This document shows, one piece after another, positions 33,128-41,778 of a DNA stretch of 64,000 bases (the stretch's first letter is position 1; each line of letters starts with the position of its first letter). The notes under the pieces are model-generated. The model saw only the letters and a list, made by a program, of their open reading frames with translations, ran no database searches and was not told where the DNA came from. Where the stretch lies: contig CAVSGQ010000006.1 in NCBI GenBank assembly GCA_963727495.1, positions 744,001 through 808,000 of the forward strand, in the 5' to 3' direction. Made by a program: the position numbers and the translations under genes. This stretch comes from Actinophytocola sp963727495 (GTDB lineage Bacteria; Actinomycetota; Actinomycetes; Mycobacteriales; Pseudonocardiaceae).

Positions 33128-34024
33128 TCAGGCCCGGCCGAACACGTGCCGGGTGAGCGCGCCGACGCCGCTCCGCTGCCGGACCGCCTGCGGCAGCATG
33201 GTCAGCGCGAAGATGCGCGACGACAGGTGCCGGCGGGCCACCCGGGCGGCCTTGGGCCAGCCGCGCTCGGCCATCCGGTCGGCGGTGTCCGCGAAGAACG
33301 CGCCTGCCTCGGTGAAGCGGGACCCGTCGAACGCGGTGGCCGAGGACTCGCTGGCGTCGTGGCGGCGGTACTCGAAGCACACCGTCTCGTCGACCACCAG
33401 CCGCTCGCCCCGCCCGACCAGCTCCATCAGCAGCGCCAGGTCCTGGATCACCCGCAGGTCCGGGCGGAACCGGACCGCGGCCAGCGCGTCGGCGCGCCAC
33501 GCCAGGGCCGGGAAGTACAGCCAGTCGCCGCGCAGCAGGCTGACCGCGAGATCCTCGCCGGCCATGGTGAGCCGGCCCGCCACCCGCGGCGCGTACACCC
33601 GGCGTTTGGCCTCGTCGACCAGCGTCCGGGCGGGCCGTCCGTCGCTGCCGATGACCCGCACGCCGGGCTGGATGATGCCGGCGTCCGGGTCCTCGGCGTG
33701 CACGCCGAGGACCGTGCCGACGTAGCCGGGCAGCATCCGGTCGTCGCAGCCCATCAGCACGGCCAGGTCGTGCTCGACGAGCTCGATGCAGCGGTTGAAG
33801 TTCGCGGTCAGGCCGAGGTTCTCGGGGTTGCGCAGGTAGCGAACCCGCTCGTCGCCCAGCGCGGCGAACCAGTCCGGCACCTCGTCCGGGCCGCCGGTGA
33901 CCGGCCGGTCGTCCACGACGGTCAGCCGCCAGCGCCCGTCGGTCTGGGCCAGCACGCTGGTCACGGCCTCGCGCATCAGCGCGACGTCGCCGTAGTACGG
34001 CATCAGGACGTCGACGGTGGTCAC
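33128..34024 (-). CDS. family 2 glycosyltransferase
   Basis: A 298-residue inverting GT-A enzyme: VDVLMPYYGDVALMREAVTS, LTVVDDRPV, NPENLGLTANFNRCIELVE, and LMGCDDRML as the metal-binding acidic motif (CDDR in place of DxD), then QDLALLMELV and a C-terminal helix. It lacks a membrane segment. It resembles side-chain glycosyltransferases of polysaccharide clusters more than GlfT1. It is the last gene of a minus-strand run (flippase, GT2, DUF2304, this gene), seven bases after the DUF2304 stop, so it probably acts on the same glycan. Confidence 0.87.
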   Translation of the reverse strand: MTTVDVLMPYYGDVALMREAVTSVLAQTDGRWRLTVVDDRPVTGGPDEVPDWFAALGDERVRYLRNPENLGLTANFNRCIELVEHDLAVLMGCDDRMLPGYVGTVLGVHAEDPDAGIIQPGVRVIGSDGRPARTLVDEAKRRVYAPRVAGRLTMAGEDLAVSLLRGDWLYFPALAWRADALAAVRFRPDLRVIQDLALLMELVGRGERLVVDETVCFEYRRHDASESSATAFDGSRFTEAGAFFADTADRMAERGWPKAARVARRHLSSRIFALTMLPQAVRQRSGVGALTRHVFGRA

Positions 34025-34031
34025 GCCCGGC

Positions 34032-34385
34032 TCACTCCGCGTTCTCCCGCTTCTGGTCCACGTCGAGCTGCAGGATCGCGAGGTCCTCGGCGAGCTTGCG
34101 GGTCTCGTTCTCCAGCCGGGACACCTCCCACGACAGGTGCAGCACGACCCCGACGAGGAACAGCAGGCTGACGAAGAACAGCAGGTTCGCCGGCACCACC
34201 ACGCCCACCGCCTTCGACAGGTGGGTGAGCAGGCTCGGGAACACCGTGAACACCAGCAGCACGACGCCGACGATCAGCCACAGGACGGCGTACTTCTCCT
34301 TGAGCTGGCGGCGGCGCAGCAGTTCCCCGATGCCCGCCAGGATCAGCAGGCTGCCGACCAGGGCGACCAGGTACGTACTACTCAC
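34032..34385 (-). CDS. DUF2304 domain membrane protein
   Basis: A 117-residue protein with three membrane helices (TYLVALVGSLLILAGIGELL, AVLWLIVGVVLLVFTVFPSL, PANLLFFVSLLFLVGVVLHL), the basic RRRQLKEKYAVLW loop typical of DUF2304, and a C-terminal coiled coil VSRLENETRKLAEDLAILQL. DUF2304 proteins are found with GT2 enzymes in polysaccharide clusters and may scaffold or help move the lipid-linked product. The ATG overlaps the upstream GT2 gene by eight bases. Confidence 0.85.
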   Translation of the reverse strand: MSSTYLVALVGSLLILAGIGELLRRRQLKEKYAVLWLIVGVVLLVFTVFPSLLTHLSKAVGVVVPANLLFFVSLLFLVGVVLHLSWEVSRLENETRKLAEDLAILQLDVDQKRENAE

Positions 34386-35154
34386 GTCGGATGCCTTCCT
34401 TCCGGGGGCTCACCGACGGCGTCGTTGCCGGGGACATGTCCCAACGACGGATCAGCGCGAGCAACAGGGCGAAGCCCGCGCGCAGCAGGTAGACCATGGA
34501 CTTGATCGGCCGGTGGCTCGGCGCGCCACCGCGCCGGGGCCGCATCCGGGCCGGGACCTGGGCGACCGAGCAGCCCGAGCGCACCGCGATCACCAGTGAC
34601 TCGATGGTGTCTCCCAGGTACTCGTCCGGATAGTGCTCGGCGAACAGCGGCAGCGCGCGGCCGCCGGTGGCCTTGAAGCCGGAGGTGGCATCGGTGAGCC
34701 GGGTCTTGGCGAGCCGGGACAACACCTTCGACAGCACCACCATGGCCCATTTGCGCGGACCTCGCACCTTGTACTCGTCATCCGGCGCGGAGAACCGGGC
34801 ACCGATGACGATGTCCGCCTCGGCCAGCCCGGCCAGCAGCGCGGGCACCTCGCTCGGGTCGTGCTGGCCGTCCGCGTCGACCTGGACGGCGGCGTCGAAG
34901 CCGTGCCGCACCGCGTAGCGGAACCCGGCGCGCATCGCGCCGCCGACGCCGAGGTTGAACGGCAGCTCCAGGACCAGCGCGCCCGCCTCACGGGCGACCT
35001 CGACGGTGCGGTCGGTGGACCCGTCGCTGACCACGAGCACGGGGATCTGCGGGGTCGCCGTGCGGATCTCGCGCACGGTGTCGCCGACCGTCTGGTCCTC
35101 GTTCCAGGCGGGGACCACGATCAGCGGCCGGGCGGCGCGCGCCTTGCTTGACAC
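34378..35154 (-). CDS. family 2 glycosyltransferase (DPM1-like, lipid-linked)
   Basis: A 258-residue GT2 enzyme: RPLIVVPAWNEDQTVGDTVR, VLVVSDGSTDRTVEVARE, NLGVGGAMRAGFRYAV, metal motif VQVDADGQHDPSEVPALL, and DATSGFKATGGRALPLFAEH as the acceptor-region signature of polyprenyl-phosphate glycosyltransferases. The C-terminus ends in a hydrophobic helix (MVYLLRAGFALLLALIRRWD). The GTG at 35154 is the likely start. It is flanked by a Wzx/MurJ-like flippase gene 11 bases upstream and DUF2304, fitting synthesis and export of one envelope glycan. Confidence 0.87.
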   Translation of the reverse strand: MSSKARAARPLIVVPAWNEDQTVGDTVREIRTATPQIPVLVVSDGSTDRTVEVAREAGALVLELPFNLGVGGAMRAGFRYAVRHGFDAAVQVDADGQHDPSEVPALLAGLAEADIVIGARFSAPDDEYKVRGPRKWAMVVLSKVLSRLAKTRLTDATSGFKATGGRALPLFAEHYPDEYLGDTIESLVIAVRSGCSVAQVPARMRPRRGGAPSHRPIKSMVYLLRAGFALLLALIRRWDMSPATTPSVSPRKEGIRRE

Positions 35155-35165
35155 GGAGGCCAAGA

Positions 35166-36503
35166 CTAGCCGGATGTCGACACCACTCCCGAGCCGCCGC
35201 CGACCAGGTCGGCGGCCGGTGTCCGGGCCGTCGAGGTCGCGGAGCCGAGCGCCCGGTACAGCGTGGCGAGCATCACGGTCACCACGAGCGCGGAGCCGGC
35301 CAGCTGCGCGATCACCCCGGCCCGGATCGGGTCGCCGGGCAGCGCGAGCAGCGCGACGAGCACGACCGTCCCGGTCAGCCAGGCGACGGTGACGCGCGTG
35401 TGCCGGCCGAGCGCGATCAGGCCCGGCTGCAGCACCTGGGCCACCATCAGGCCGACCGTGCTGACCCCGAGCAGGCCGACCACGGCGCCGGGCAGCCGGA
35501 CGTCCGCGCCGAAGAGCACCTGCACCGCCCACGGCCCGACGGTGAACGAGGCGAGCACACCGGGGATCCCGATCGCGGCGACGGCCACCAGGATCAGCCG
35601 CAGCCGCGCCCGCACCGCGGCGAGCTCGCCGCGGGTGGCCGCCCTGGTCAGCGACGGCAGCAGCATGGCCTGGACCGGGGCGAACAGGAACAGCGGGATG
35701 CGGGCGAGCACGAACGCCGACGCGAACGCGGCCGCGGTGGCGGCGGCATCGCCGAGCCGCGGGGTCACCACGATCGGCGTCACGTTCATCACCACCAGCA
35801 TCAGCAGGGTGCCGCCGACCAGGAACGACAGCCGCCGCCCCATCTGCCACACCGTGCCGGGCGCGGCCGCCTCGACCGCCGGGTCGGCGAGCGGCCGCGC
35901 CGGCCGGCGCAGCCAGGGCAGGCCGGCGAGCGCGCCGAAGCCCGAGCCGGCGGCGAACACCAGCGCGTAGCCGACCGCGTCCGGCACCCCGCTGACGGCG
36001 ATCACCACGCACGGCAGGATGCGGGCCACGCCCTCGGCGGCGAGGGTGGCCGCGTAGCCGGTGAACCGCTGGCGGCCGCCGACCAGCCCGCGCACCACGT
36101 AGACCGCGGCCGAGGTGGCGACGCTGACCAGGACGGCCACGAACAGGCCCCACCGCCCGGCGAGCGCCTGGCCGGTGAGCAGCGGGGAGGCGGCGACCAG
36201 GATCACCAGGACGGCGGCGAGCAGCCCGCAGGCGAGCAGCCAGGCGTTGCGGGTGACGTGGCCCGCGCCGCGGCCGGCGGCCAGCTCGGCGCTGACCGAG
36301 CGGCTGGTCTCCTGCTCCAGCGCGGAGAACAGGCCCGGTCCGATGATGTTGACCATCAGGTAGAGGCTGGCCACGGCGGCCGCGTCCGCCGGGGGCAGGG
36401 TGTGCCCGGCCAGCGCCACGAAGCCGTAGCCGGCCGCGCCGACGAGTGCGAGGCCGCCGCCCATGTACAGCGCGGGGCCGAACCGCTGTCGCACACTCGC
36501 CAC
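35166..36503 (-). CDS. Wzx/MurJ-like oligosaccharide flippase
   Basis: A 445-residue membrane protein of the MOP exporter superfamily with about 12-14 helices. The N-terminal half begins FGPALYMGGGLALVGAAGYG and SLYLMVNIIGPGLFSALEQE, the pattern of polysaccharide biosynthesis (Wzx) proteins; a second half repeats it from GGTLLMLVVMNVTPIVVTPR and ARIPLFLFAPVQAMLLPSLT. Proposed role: flip a polyprenyl-linked oligosaccharide made by the GT2 enzymes next to it. GTG at 36503 is chosen; a second GTG nine bases on is possible. It ends 12 bases before the GT2 start. Confidence 0.83.
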   Translation of the reverse strand: MASVRQRFGPALYMGGGLALVGAAGYGFVALAGHTLPPADAAAVASLYLMVNIIGPGLFSALEQETSRSVSAELAAGRGAGHVTRNAWLLACGLLAAVLVILVAASPLLTGQALAGRWGLFVAVLVSVATSAAVYVVRGLVGGRQRFTGYAATLAAEGVARILPCVVIAVSGVPDAVGYALVFAAGSGFGALAGLPWLRRPARPLADPAVEAAAPGTVWQMGRRLSFLVGGTLLMLVVMNVTPIVVTPRLGDAAATAAAFASAFVLARIPLFLFAPVQAMLLPSLTRAATRGELAAVRARLRLILVAVAAIGIPGVLASFTVGPWAVQVLFGADVRLPGAVVGLLGVSTVGLMVAQVLQPGLIALGRHTRVTVAWLTGTVVLVALLALPGDPIRAGVIAQLAGSALVVTVMLATLYRALGSATSTARTPAADLVGGGSGVVSTSG

Positions 36504-36523
36504 GCGGCCACGGTATTCGGCGG

Positions 36524-37066
36524 CTAGGACCGGACCCGCAGCAGCCCGGCGATCTCGCGGAACTCCTCCTCGGCGTCGCGCCCGCCGAGGAGCCGGTCGA
36601 GGTTGCCCGAACCGCGCAGGGTGGCGAACCCGTGCGCGAGTGCCCACGCGGCGAGCATGACCCGGTCGGCCGCCGCTCCGGCGGGCACGCCGGACCGCAG
36701 CACCTCGCCGGTCCGGGCGCGCGCGGCGAGCAGCGCGGGGTCGTCGCGGTGGAGGAGGTCGGGCCGGAACATCACCTCGAAGTGGGACGGGTGCTCGGCG
36801 GCGAACCGCACGTAGCGCACGCCCATGTCGCGCAGGTCGCCGTCGGCGAGCGCGCCGGCCAGCAGCTCGTTGCCCTGCACGGCGATGGCGGTGAACAGGC
36901 CCGCCTTGTCGCCGAAGTGGTGTGCGGGCGCGGCGTGCGAGACGCCGGCTGCGCGGGCGAGGTCGCGCAGGCTGACCGCGGCGGGGCCGCGCTCGGCGAT
37001 CAGCTCGAGCGCAGCCTCGATCAGCACCCGCTGGAGGTCCCCGTGGTGGTAGGCGGTCCTGGTCAC
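36524..37066 (-). CDS. TetR/AcrR family regulator (WHG-type C-terminal domain)
   Basis: A 180-residue repressor. The N-terminal helix-turn-helix is LIAERGPAAVSLRDLARAAG with VSHAAPAHHFGDKAGLF, and the C-terminal domain has the VMLAAWALAHGFATLRGSG pattern of the WHG family, in which ligand-binding residues lie around HGF. Divergent from the SCO6745-family gene, with a palindromic site (37096-37120) between them, so it most likely controls that gene and itself. The ligand is unknown. Confidence 0.9.
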   Translation of the reverse strand: MTRTAYHHGDLQRVLIEAALELIAERGPAAVSLRDLARAAGVSHAAPAHHFGDKAGLFTAIAVQGNELLAGALADGDLRDMGVRYVRFAAEHPSHFEVMFRPDLLHRDDPALLAARARTGEVLRSGVPAGAAADRVMLAAWALAHGFATLRGSGNLDRLLGGRDAEEEFREIAGLLRVRS

Positions 37067-37095
37067 CCGCCGAGCCTATCTTGTCATCGGCTAGA

Positions 37096-37120
37096 TTGTC
37101 AGCTATCTTGACACTGACAA
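37096..37120. promoter_or_regulatory. palindromic TetR operator overlapping a -35 box
   Basis: TTGTCAG-N11-CTGACAA, 25 bases, in the divergent gap between the TetR gene (start 37066) and the SCO6745-family gene (start 37141). A plus-strand TTGACA (37108-37113) lies inside it. A second TTGTCA is at 37081-37086. The position fits self-regulation by the adjacent TetR protein. Confidence 0.65.
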
Positions 37121-37140
37121 GACTTACCGAGGAGGACACG

Positions 37141-38007
37141 ATGACCGTCGAACCGGGCCTGGTGCGCCAGATGTGGCAGCTGCTCGAGCCCATCCACGCC
37201 ACGCTGTACTACGCACCGGAGGTGGCCGCGCAGGCCGCCGCGCTGGGCTACGCGGTGGACACCCGCTGGCCGAGCTACTTCCCGTTGCGGTCCGCGCCGC
37301 TGGGGGCCGCGGGCCCGGAGCTGGTGGCGGCGACGTTCTACAGCTTCAACCCGGAGATGGTGCGCGCGCACGTGCCGGCGGCCTGGCGGGTGGCCGCGCC
37401 GGAGAAGGTGCTGGAGGCGCGGCTGCGCGGCGTCGACGGCGCGCTGCGCGCGATCCTCGGCGACCGCGCCGGCTCCCCGGAGCTCGCCGAGGCCGCGGCG
37501 CTGGCGCGCGAGCTCGCCGAGGCGGCCGGCACCGGCGCCCGGCCGCTGGCCGCGGCGAACGCGGACCTGCCGTGGCCGGCCGAGCCGCACCTGGCGCTGT
37601 GGCAGGCGGCGACCATCCTGCGCGAGCACCGCGGCGACGGGCACGTGGCGGCGCTGCTGACCGCGGGCCTCGACCCGGTCGAGTCGCTGGTGTCGTTCGC
37701 CGCCGTCGGCGCGGCGCCGGTCGAGGTGTTCGACAGCCGCGGCTGGTCAGCGGACGAGTGGGCGGCGGCGACGACCCGGCTCGCCGGGCGCGGCTGGCTG
37801 ACCGCCGACGGCGCGGCGACCGACGCGGGACGCGCGGGCCGCGACGAGGTGGAGCGGCACACCGACGAGCTGGCCGCCGGACCGTACCGGGCGCTGGGCG
37901 CGGCGCGGTTCGGGCGGCTCGCGCAGCTGGCCGGGCCGGTCACGATGGCCGTGGTGGGGACCGGCATGCTGCCGCGCCGGAGCACGCTGGGGATCACCCG
38001 GCAGTAA
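37141..38007 (+). CDS. SCO6745 family protein
   Basis: A 288-residue protein of the actinobacterial SCO6745 family, of unknown function. Features: LVRQMWQLLEPIHATLYYAP at the N-terminus, GYAVDTRWPSYFPLRSAPLG, and a predicted winged-helix-like C-terminal half with RLAGRGWLTADGAATDAGRA, reminiscent of MarR-type domains. The cluster of helices around LWQAATILREHRGDGHVAAL suggests a ligand pocket. AGGAGGAC at 37130-37137 precedes the ATG. Divergent from a TetR regulator with an operator in between. It is followed after 11 bases by the LhgO-like oxidase gene. Confidence 0.82.
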   Translation: MTVEPGLVRQMWQLLEPIHATLYYAPEVAAQAAALGYAVDTRWPSYFPLRSAPLGAAGPELVAATFYSFNPEMVRAHVPAAWRVAAPEKVLEARLRGVDGALRAILGDRAGSPELAEAAALARELAEAAGTGARPLAAANADLPWPAEPHLALWQAATILREHRGDGHVAALLTAGLDPVESLVSFAAVGAAPVEVFDSRGWSADEWAAATTRLAGRGWLTADGAATDAGRAGRDEVERHTDELAAGPYRALGAARFGRLAQLAGPVTMAVVGTGMLPRRSTLGITRQ

Positions 38008-38018
38008 GGTCGGTGGTC

Positions 38019-39191
38019 GTGCGACACGTTGTGGTGGTGGGTGGCGGGATCCTCGGGCTGGCCGTGGCGCGGGAGCTGTCCGCGCGCGGTGACCGCGTGA
38101 CGGTGCTCGAGAAGGAGGACCACTGGGCCGGGCACCAGACCGGGCACAACTCGAACGTGGTGCACGCCGGGCTGTACTACGCGCCCGGCTCGTTCAAGGC
38201 ACGGATGTCGGTGGCCGGCAACCGCTCGATCGTGGAGTTCGCCCGCGAGCACGGCGTGCCGGTCGAGGTGTGCGGCAAGCTCGTGGTGGCCACCGGTGAG
38301 GAGGAGCTGCCCGCGCTGCGCGCGCTGGCCGAGCGGGCCGAGGCGAACGGCGTCCCGGCGAAGCTGATCTCCCCGGCGGAGGCGCACGCCTACGAGCCGG
38401 AGGTCGCCTGCGTCGGTGCGCTGCGTGTGGAGTCGACCGGCATCATCGACTTCGGCGGCGTCTGCGAGGCGTTCGTGCGGTCGCTGGACGGCGCGGACCT
38501 GCGGCTGTCCACCCCGGCGCTGGCCATCCGCCCCGGCCGGCACGGCGGCGTCGAGGTCGCCACCGGGACCGACGTGGTGCGCGCGGACGCGCTGGTGAAC
38601 TGCGCGGGCCTGCACAGCGACCGGGTGGCCAGGCTCGCCGGGGTGGCGCCGCGGGCGCGGATCGTGCCGTTCCGCGGCGAGTACTTCACGCTGCGGCCGG
38701 AGTCGGCGCACCTGGTGCGGGGGCTGATCTACCCGGTGCCGGACGCGTCGCTGCCGTTCCTGGGCGTGCACCTGACCCGGATGCTCGACGGCAGCGTGCA
38801 CGCGGGCCCGAACGCCGTGCTGGCGCTGCGCCGCGAGGGCTACCGCTGGCGTGACGTGTCGGGCGCGGACCTGCTGGAGACGCTGCGCTTCCCCGGCCTG
38901 TGGCGGCTGGCCCGCCGCTACCCGCGCACGGCGGTGGACGAGGTGGTGCGCTCGCTGTCGCGGCGCCGCTTCGCCCGCAGCCTGGCCCGCCTGGTCCCGG
39001 CCATCGGCCGCGAGGACCTGGTCCGCGCGCACGCCGGCGTCCGCGCGCAGGCCCTGCTGCCGGACGGCACCCTGGTGCAGGACTTCCTCATCGAGACCGC
39101 GCCGCACCAGGTGCACGTGCTCAACGCCCCCTCCCCCGCGGCCACCTGCTGCCTGGAGATCGCCCGGCACGTCGCCGACCAGGTCACCTGA
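38019..39191 (+). CDS. lhgO: L-2-hydroxyglutarate oxidase
   Basis: A 390-residue FAD-dependent oxidoreductase of the DAO fold that oxidises L-2-hydroxyglutarate to 2-oxoglutarate, a metabolite-repair reaction. Visible: the dinucleotide motif VVVVGGGILGLAVARELSAR, EDHWAGHQTGHNSNVVHAGL with the active-site histidine region, NCAGLHSDRVARLAGV, FRGEYFTLRPESAHLVRGLI and the FAD-binding RAHAGVRAQALLPDG. Length matches E. coli LhgO (about 420). GTG at 38019. It lies 11 bases after the SCO6745-family gene and probably forms an operon with it. Confidence 0.9.
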   Translation: MRHVVVVGGGILGLAVARELSARGDRVTVLEKEDHWAGHQTGHNSNVVHAGLYYAPGSFKARMSVAGNRSIVEFAREHGVPVEVCGKLVVATGEEELPALRALAERAEANGVPAKLISPAEAHAYEPEVACVGALRVESTGIIDFGGVCEAFVRSLDGADLRLSTPALAIRPGRHGGVEVATGTDVVRADALVNCAGLHSDRVARLAGVAPRARIVPFRGEYFTLRPESAHLVRGLIYPVPDASLPFLGVHLTRMLDGSVHAGPNAVLALRREGYRWRDVSGADLLETLRFPGLWRLARRYPRTAVDEVVRSLSRRRFARSLARLVPAIGREDLVRAHAGVRAQALLPDGTLVQDFLIETAPHQVHVLNAPSPAATCCLEIARHVADQVT

Positions 39192-39375
39192 CAACCTGTC
39201 CACAACCACCAGACTTGTCCACACCCCACCGCCTGACCAGCCCTTTCGTCACCCCACCCCGCTAGACTGGCGAACGGGGTGCCCCCCGGAGAGGGTGGGG
39301 GCCGCCATCCAGAGGGCGTTGAGTCTGGTCGGGCGAGCAGGTGGTTCGCGAGCTGTTCGGCCGGTGCGGTCCCGG

Positions 39376-40599
39376 TTACCGGGGCCCGGGCAGGTCGGCA
39401 AGGCGCTCGCGCAGGTGGTCGGCCTGGGGGTCGCTCAGGTCCAGCTCGAGTGCCCGTTCGTAGGCGGCGCGTGCCTCGGCGCCGCGGCCGACCCGGCGCA
39501 GCAGCTCGGCCCGGGTGGCGTGCCACCACGGGTAGCCGGCCAGACCCTCGATCGCCTCGACGAGGGCCAGGCCGGCCTCCGGACCGTCCCGCTCGGCCAC
39601 GGCCACCGCGCGGTTGAGCCGGGTCACCGGGGTGTCCTCGACCGTCAGCAGCACGTCGTACCAGGACACGACCGCGTCCCAGCTGGTCGCCGGGTGGCTC
39701 GGCGCGAGCGCGTGGCACGCGGCGATCGCGGCCTGCACCACGTACGCGTTCGGCCGGGTCGGCGTCCGCCGCAGCGCGCGGCCGACCAGCTCGACGCCCT
39801 CCTTGATCGACTCCGCGTGCCACCGGGTGCGGTCCTGGTCGGCGAGCAGCACCGGCCGCCCCGCGGCGTCCAGCCGGGCGGTGCGGCGGGAGTCGTGCAG
39901 CAACAGCAGGGCCAGCAGGCCCAGCACGGTCGGCTCGTCCGGCATCAGCTCGGCGAGCAGCCGGGCCAGCCGGATCGCCTCGGCGGTGAGCGCGACACGC
40001 ACCAGCTCGTCGCCCGAGCCCGCCGCGTAACCCTCGTTGAAGATCAGGTACACGGTCGCCGCGACGCTCGCGAGCCGGCCGGGCAGCTCGTCGTCGTCGG
40101 GCACCCGGTACGGGATGCCGGCCTGGGCGATCTTCTGCTTCGCCCTGGTCAGCCGCTTGGCCATGGTCGCCTCGGGCACCAGCAGCGCCCGGCCGACCTC
40201 GGCCGTCGACAGCCCGCCGAGCGTGCGCAGCGCGAGCGCGACCTGCGTCTCGACCGCGAGCGCCGGGTGGCAGCAGGTGAAGACCAGCCGCAGCAGGTCG
40301 TCCCCGGCCGGCTCGGCCTCGCTGATCATCGACGTGAACATCGACTCGGCCTCCTTGCCGGCGCGCCGGGCCTCGCGCCGCAGCATGTCGATCGCCCGCC
40401 GCTTCGCGGTGACCAGCAGCCACCCACGCGGGTTGTCCGGCACACCGTCGGCGGGCCAGGTCTGCAGCGCACGCAGGACCGCGTCCTGCGTGGCGTCCTG
40501 CGCGACGTCGACGCTGCCGGTGACGCGGATCAGCGTGGCCAGCACCCGCGCACCCTCGTCGCGGACGAGCCGTGCGACCGCGTCACCGGCGCCCGTCAT
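39376..40599 (-). CDS. ECF42-type RNA polymerase sigma factor with TPR C-terminal extension
   Basis: A 407-residue extracytoplasmic-function sigma factor. Region 2 is AQDATQDAVLRALQTWPADG with PRGWLLVTAKRRAIDMLRRE; region 4 is LALRTLGGLSTAEVGRALLV and PEATMAKRLTRAKQKIAQAG. The long C-terminal part (residues about 190-400) holds a SnoaL-free, TPR-like helical region (LNRAVAVAERDGPEAGLALV, EARAAYERALELD), characteristic of the ECF42 group, which has no classical anti-sigma factor and is paired with a DGPF/YCII protein. That partner lies directly upstream and overlaps by ATGA. The extension probably controls activity. Confidence 0.9.
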   Translation of the reverse strand: MTGAGDAVARLVRDEGARVLATLIRVTGSVDVAQDATQDAVLRALQTWPADGVPDNPRGWLLVTAKRRAIDMLRREARRAGKEAESMFTSMISEAEPAGDDLLRLVFTCCHPALAVETQVALALRTLGGLSTAEVGRALLVPEATMAKRLTRAKQKIAQAGIPYRVPDDDELPGRLASVAATVYLIFNEGYAAGSGDELVRVALTAEAIRLARLLAELMPDEPTVLGLLALLLLHDSRRTARLDAAGRPVLLADQDRTRWHAESIKEGVELVGRALRRTPTRPNAYVVQAAIAACHALAPSHPATSWDAVVSWYDVLLTVEDTPVTRLNRAVAVAERDGPEAGLALVEAIEGLAGYPWWHATRAELLRRVGRGAEARAAYERALELDLSDPQADHLRERLADLPGPR

Positions 40600-40946
40600 C
40601 CGCCGAAGGTGATGATCGGCCGGACCTCGACCGCGCCGTTCCACGCGGCGGGCAGCCTCGCGGCGACGGCGACCGCCTCGTCGAGGTCCGCGCAGTCCAG
40701 CAGGTAGAAGCCGGTCAGCGCCTCCTTGGTCTCCGCGTACGGCCCGTCGGTGGTGACGACGTCGCCGCCCTTGCCGCCGGTCACCCGGACCGTGGTCGCG
40801 GTGGCCGTCGGGTAGAGCGCCTTGCCGCCCTGGACGACCGCGCCGGCGGCGGCCATGAACTCGCGGTACTCGGCGAGCTCGGCGGCCTGCTCGGGCTGGC
40901 TCCAGTCGACGTCGGCGGTGTAGGTGAGGGCGATGTAGCTGGGCAT
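40596..40946 (-). CDS. YCII/DGPF domain protein, ECF42 partner
   Basis: A 116-residue ferredoxin-like fold protein of the YCII-related/DGPF family. The signature is TTDGPYAETKEALTGFYLLD, where DGPY replaces the namesake DGPF. Such proteins are the conserved neighbours and likely targets of ECF42 sigma factors; their biochemical role is not known. GGAGGA lies eight bases before the ATG at 40946. It overlaps the sigma-factor gene by four bases. Confidence 0.9.
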   Translation of the reverse strand: MPSYIALTYTADVDWSQPEQAAELAEYREFMAAAGAVVQGGKALYPTATATTVRVTGGKGGDVVTTDGPYAETKEALTGFYLLDCADLDEAVAVAARLPAAWNGAVEVRPIITFGG

Positions 40947-41031
40947 GGCGTGCTTCCTCCGGAGTTCTCGCCGGCGCCGGTCGCCGGCGTTCACGATAAG
41001 GACGAACGGCGGCCGGCCGGTATGGACAACC

Positions 41032-41760
41032 TCAGCCGGGAATCCCGCCGAGCGCCACCGCGGCCAGGAAGCCGGCCGTGGTGACCAGGGCGGTGACCGG
41101 TCCGCCCTCGTCGTGGGCCTCGGGCAGCATCGTCGAGGCGACCATGGTGAGCACCGCACCGGCGGCGAAGCCGCGGACCGCGCCCACCACCTCCGGCGGC
41201 GAGTGCGTGACCAGCAGGTAGCCCAGTCCGGCGGCGATCGCCGAGACCACCGCGATCACCACCCACAGCCCGGCGATCGCGCGGCCGGACCGGCCCGCCC
41301 GGCGCAGGCCCGCCGACGAGGACAGCGACTCGGGGATGTTCGACAGGAACACCGCGAGCACGAACGTGGCGCTGACCCCGCCGGCGGACACCGTCGCGCC
41401 GATCGCGGCCGACTCCGGGATCCCGTCGAGCGCGGCGCCGGCGACGATCACCATCGCGGCGGCACCCGCGTGGTCGGCCGTCGACCGTCGCCGGCGCGGC
41501 AGCCCGGTCCGGCTGATCACCACGTCGCAGCCGAAGAACACCAGCGCCCCGGCGGCCAGCGCGGCGCCGGTGACCAGCCCGCCGGAGTCCGGCCACGCCT
41601 CGGCGACGAGGTCGAAGGCGACCGCGCTGATCAGCACGCCGGACCCGAACGCCATGACCAGCGCGATCACCCGCGCCGACCAGGTGGTGACGAGCGCCAG
41701 CACCCCGCCGAGCACGAGGGACGACCCGCCGAGGAGTCCCCACAACGCCGATTCGATCAC
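41032..41760 (-). CDS. ZIP family metal transporter
   Basis: A 242-residue membrane protein with eight helices. The ZIP metal-path signature is seen in GAALDGIPESAAIGATVSAG (helix IV) and VFLSNIPESLSSSAGLRR (helix V), with GVLISAVAFDLVAEAW in helix II. The usual HNxPEG histidine is replaced by Asp/Ser-asn-Ile, so metal preference may differ from ZupT. An Arg-rich cytosolic loop RTGLPRRRRSTADHAG joins the halves. Divalent metal (zinc or iron) uptake is the family role. Confidence 0.83.
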   Translation of the reverse strand: MIESALWGLLGGSSLVLGGVLALVTTWSARVIALVMAFGSGVLISAVAFDLVAEAWPDSGGLVTGAALAAGALVFFGCDVVISRTGLPRRRRSTADHAGAAAMVIVAGAALDGIPESAAIGATVSAGGVSATFVLAVFLSNIPESLSSSAGLRRAGRSGRAIAGLWVVIAVVSAIAAGLGYLLVTHSPPEVVGAVRGFAAGAVLTMVASTMLPEAHDEGGPVTALVTTAGFLAAVALGGIPG

Positions 41761-41778
41761 CTGGCGACCGTAGTCCGG

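Noticed and set aside
33128..34024. GlfT1, the galactan-initiating transferase
   Set aside because: It is a GT2 of similar length but its N-terminus (VDVLMPYYGDVALMREAV) and metal motif CDDR are unlike GlfT1, which has LADDDG and NLGGAGGF motifs.
39196..39223. Replication origin
   Set aside because: Only two DnaA-like boxes, no dnaA/dnaN/rpmH genes and no AT-rich unwinding region.
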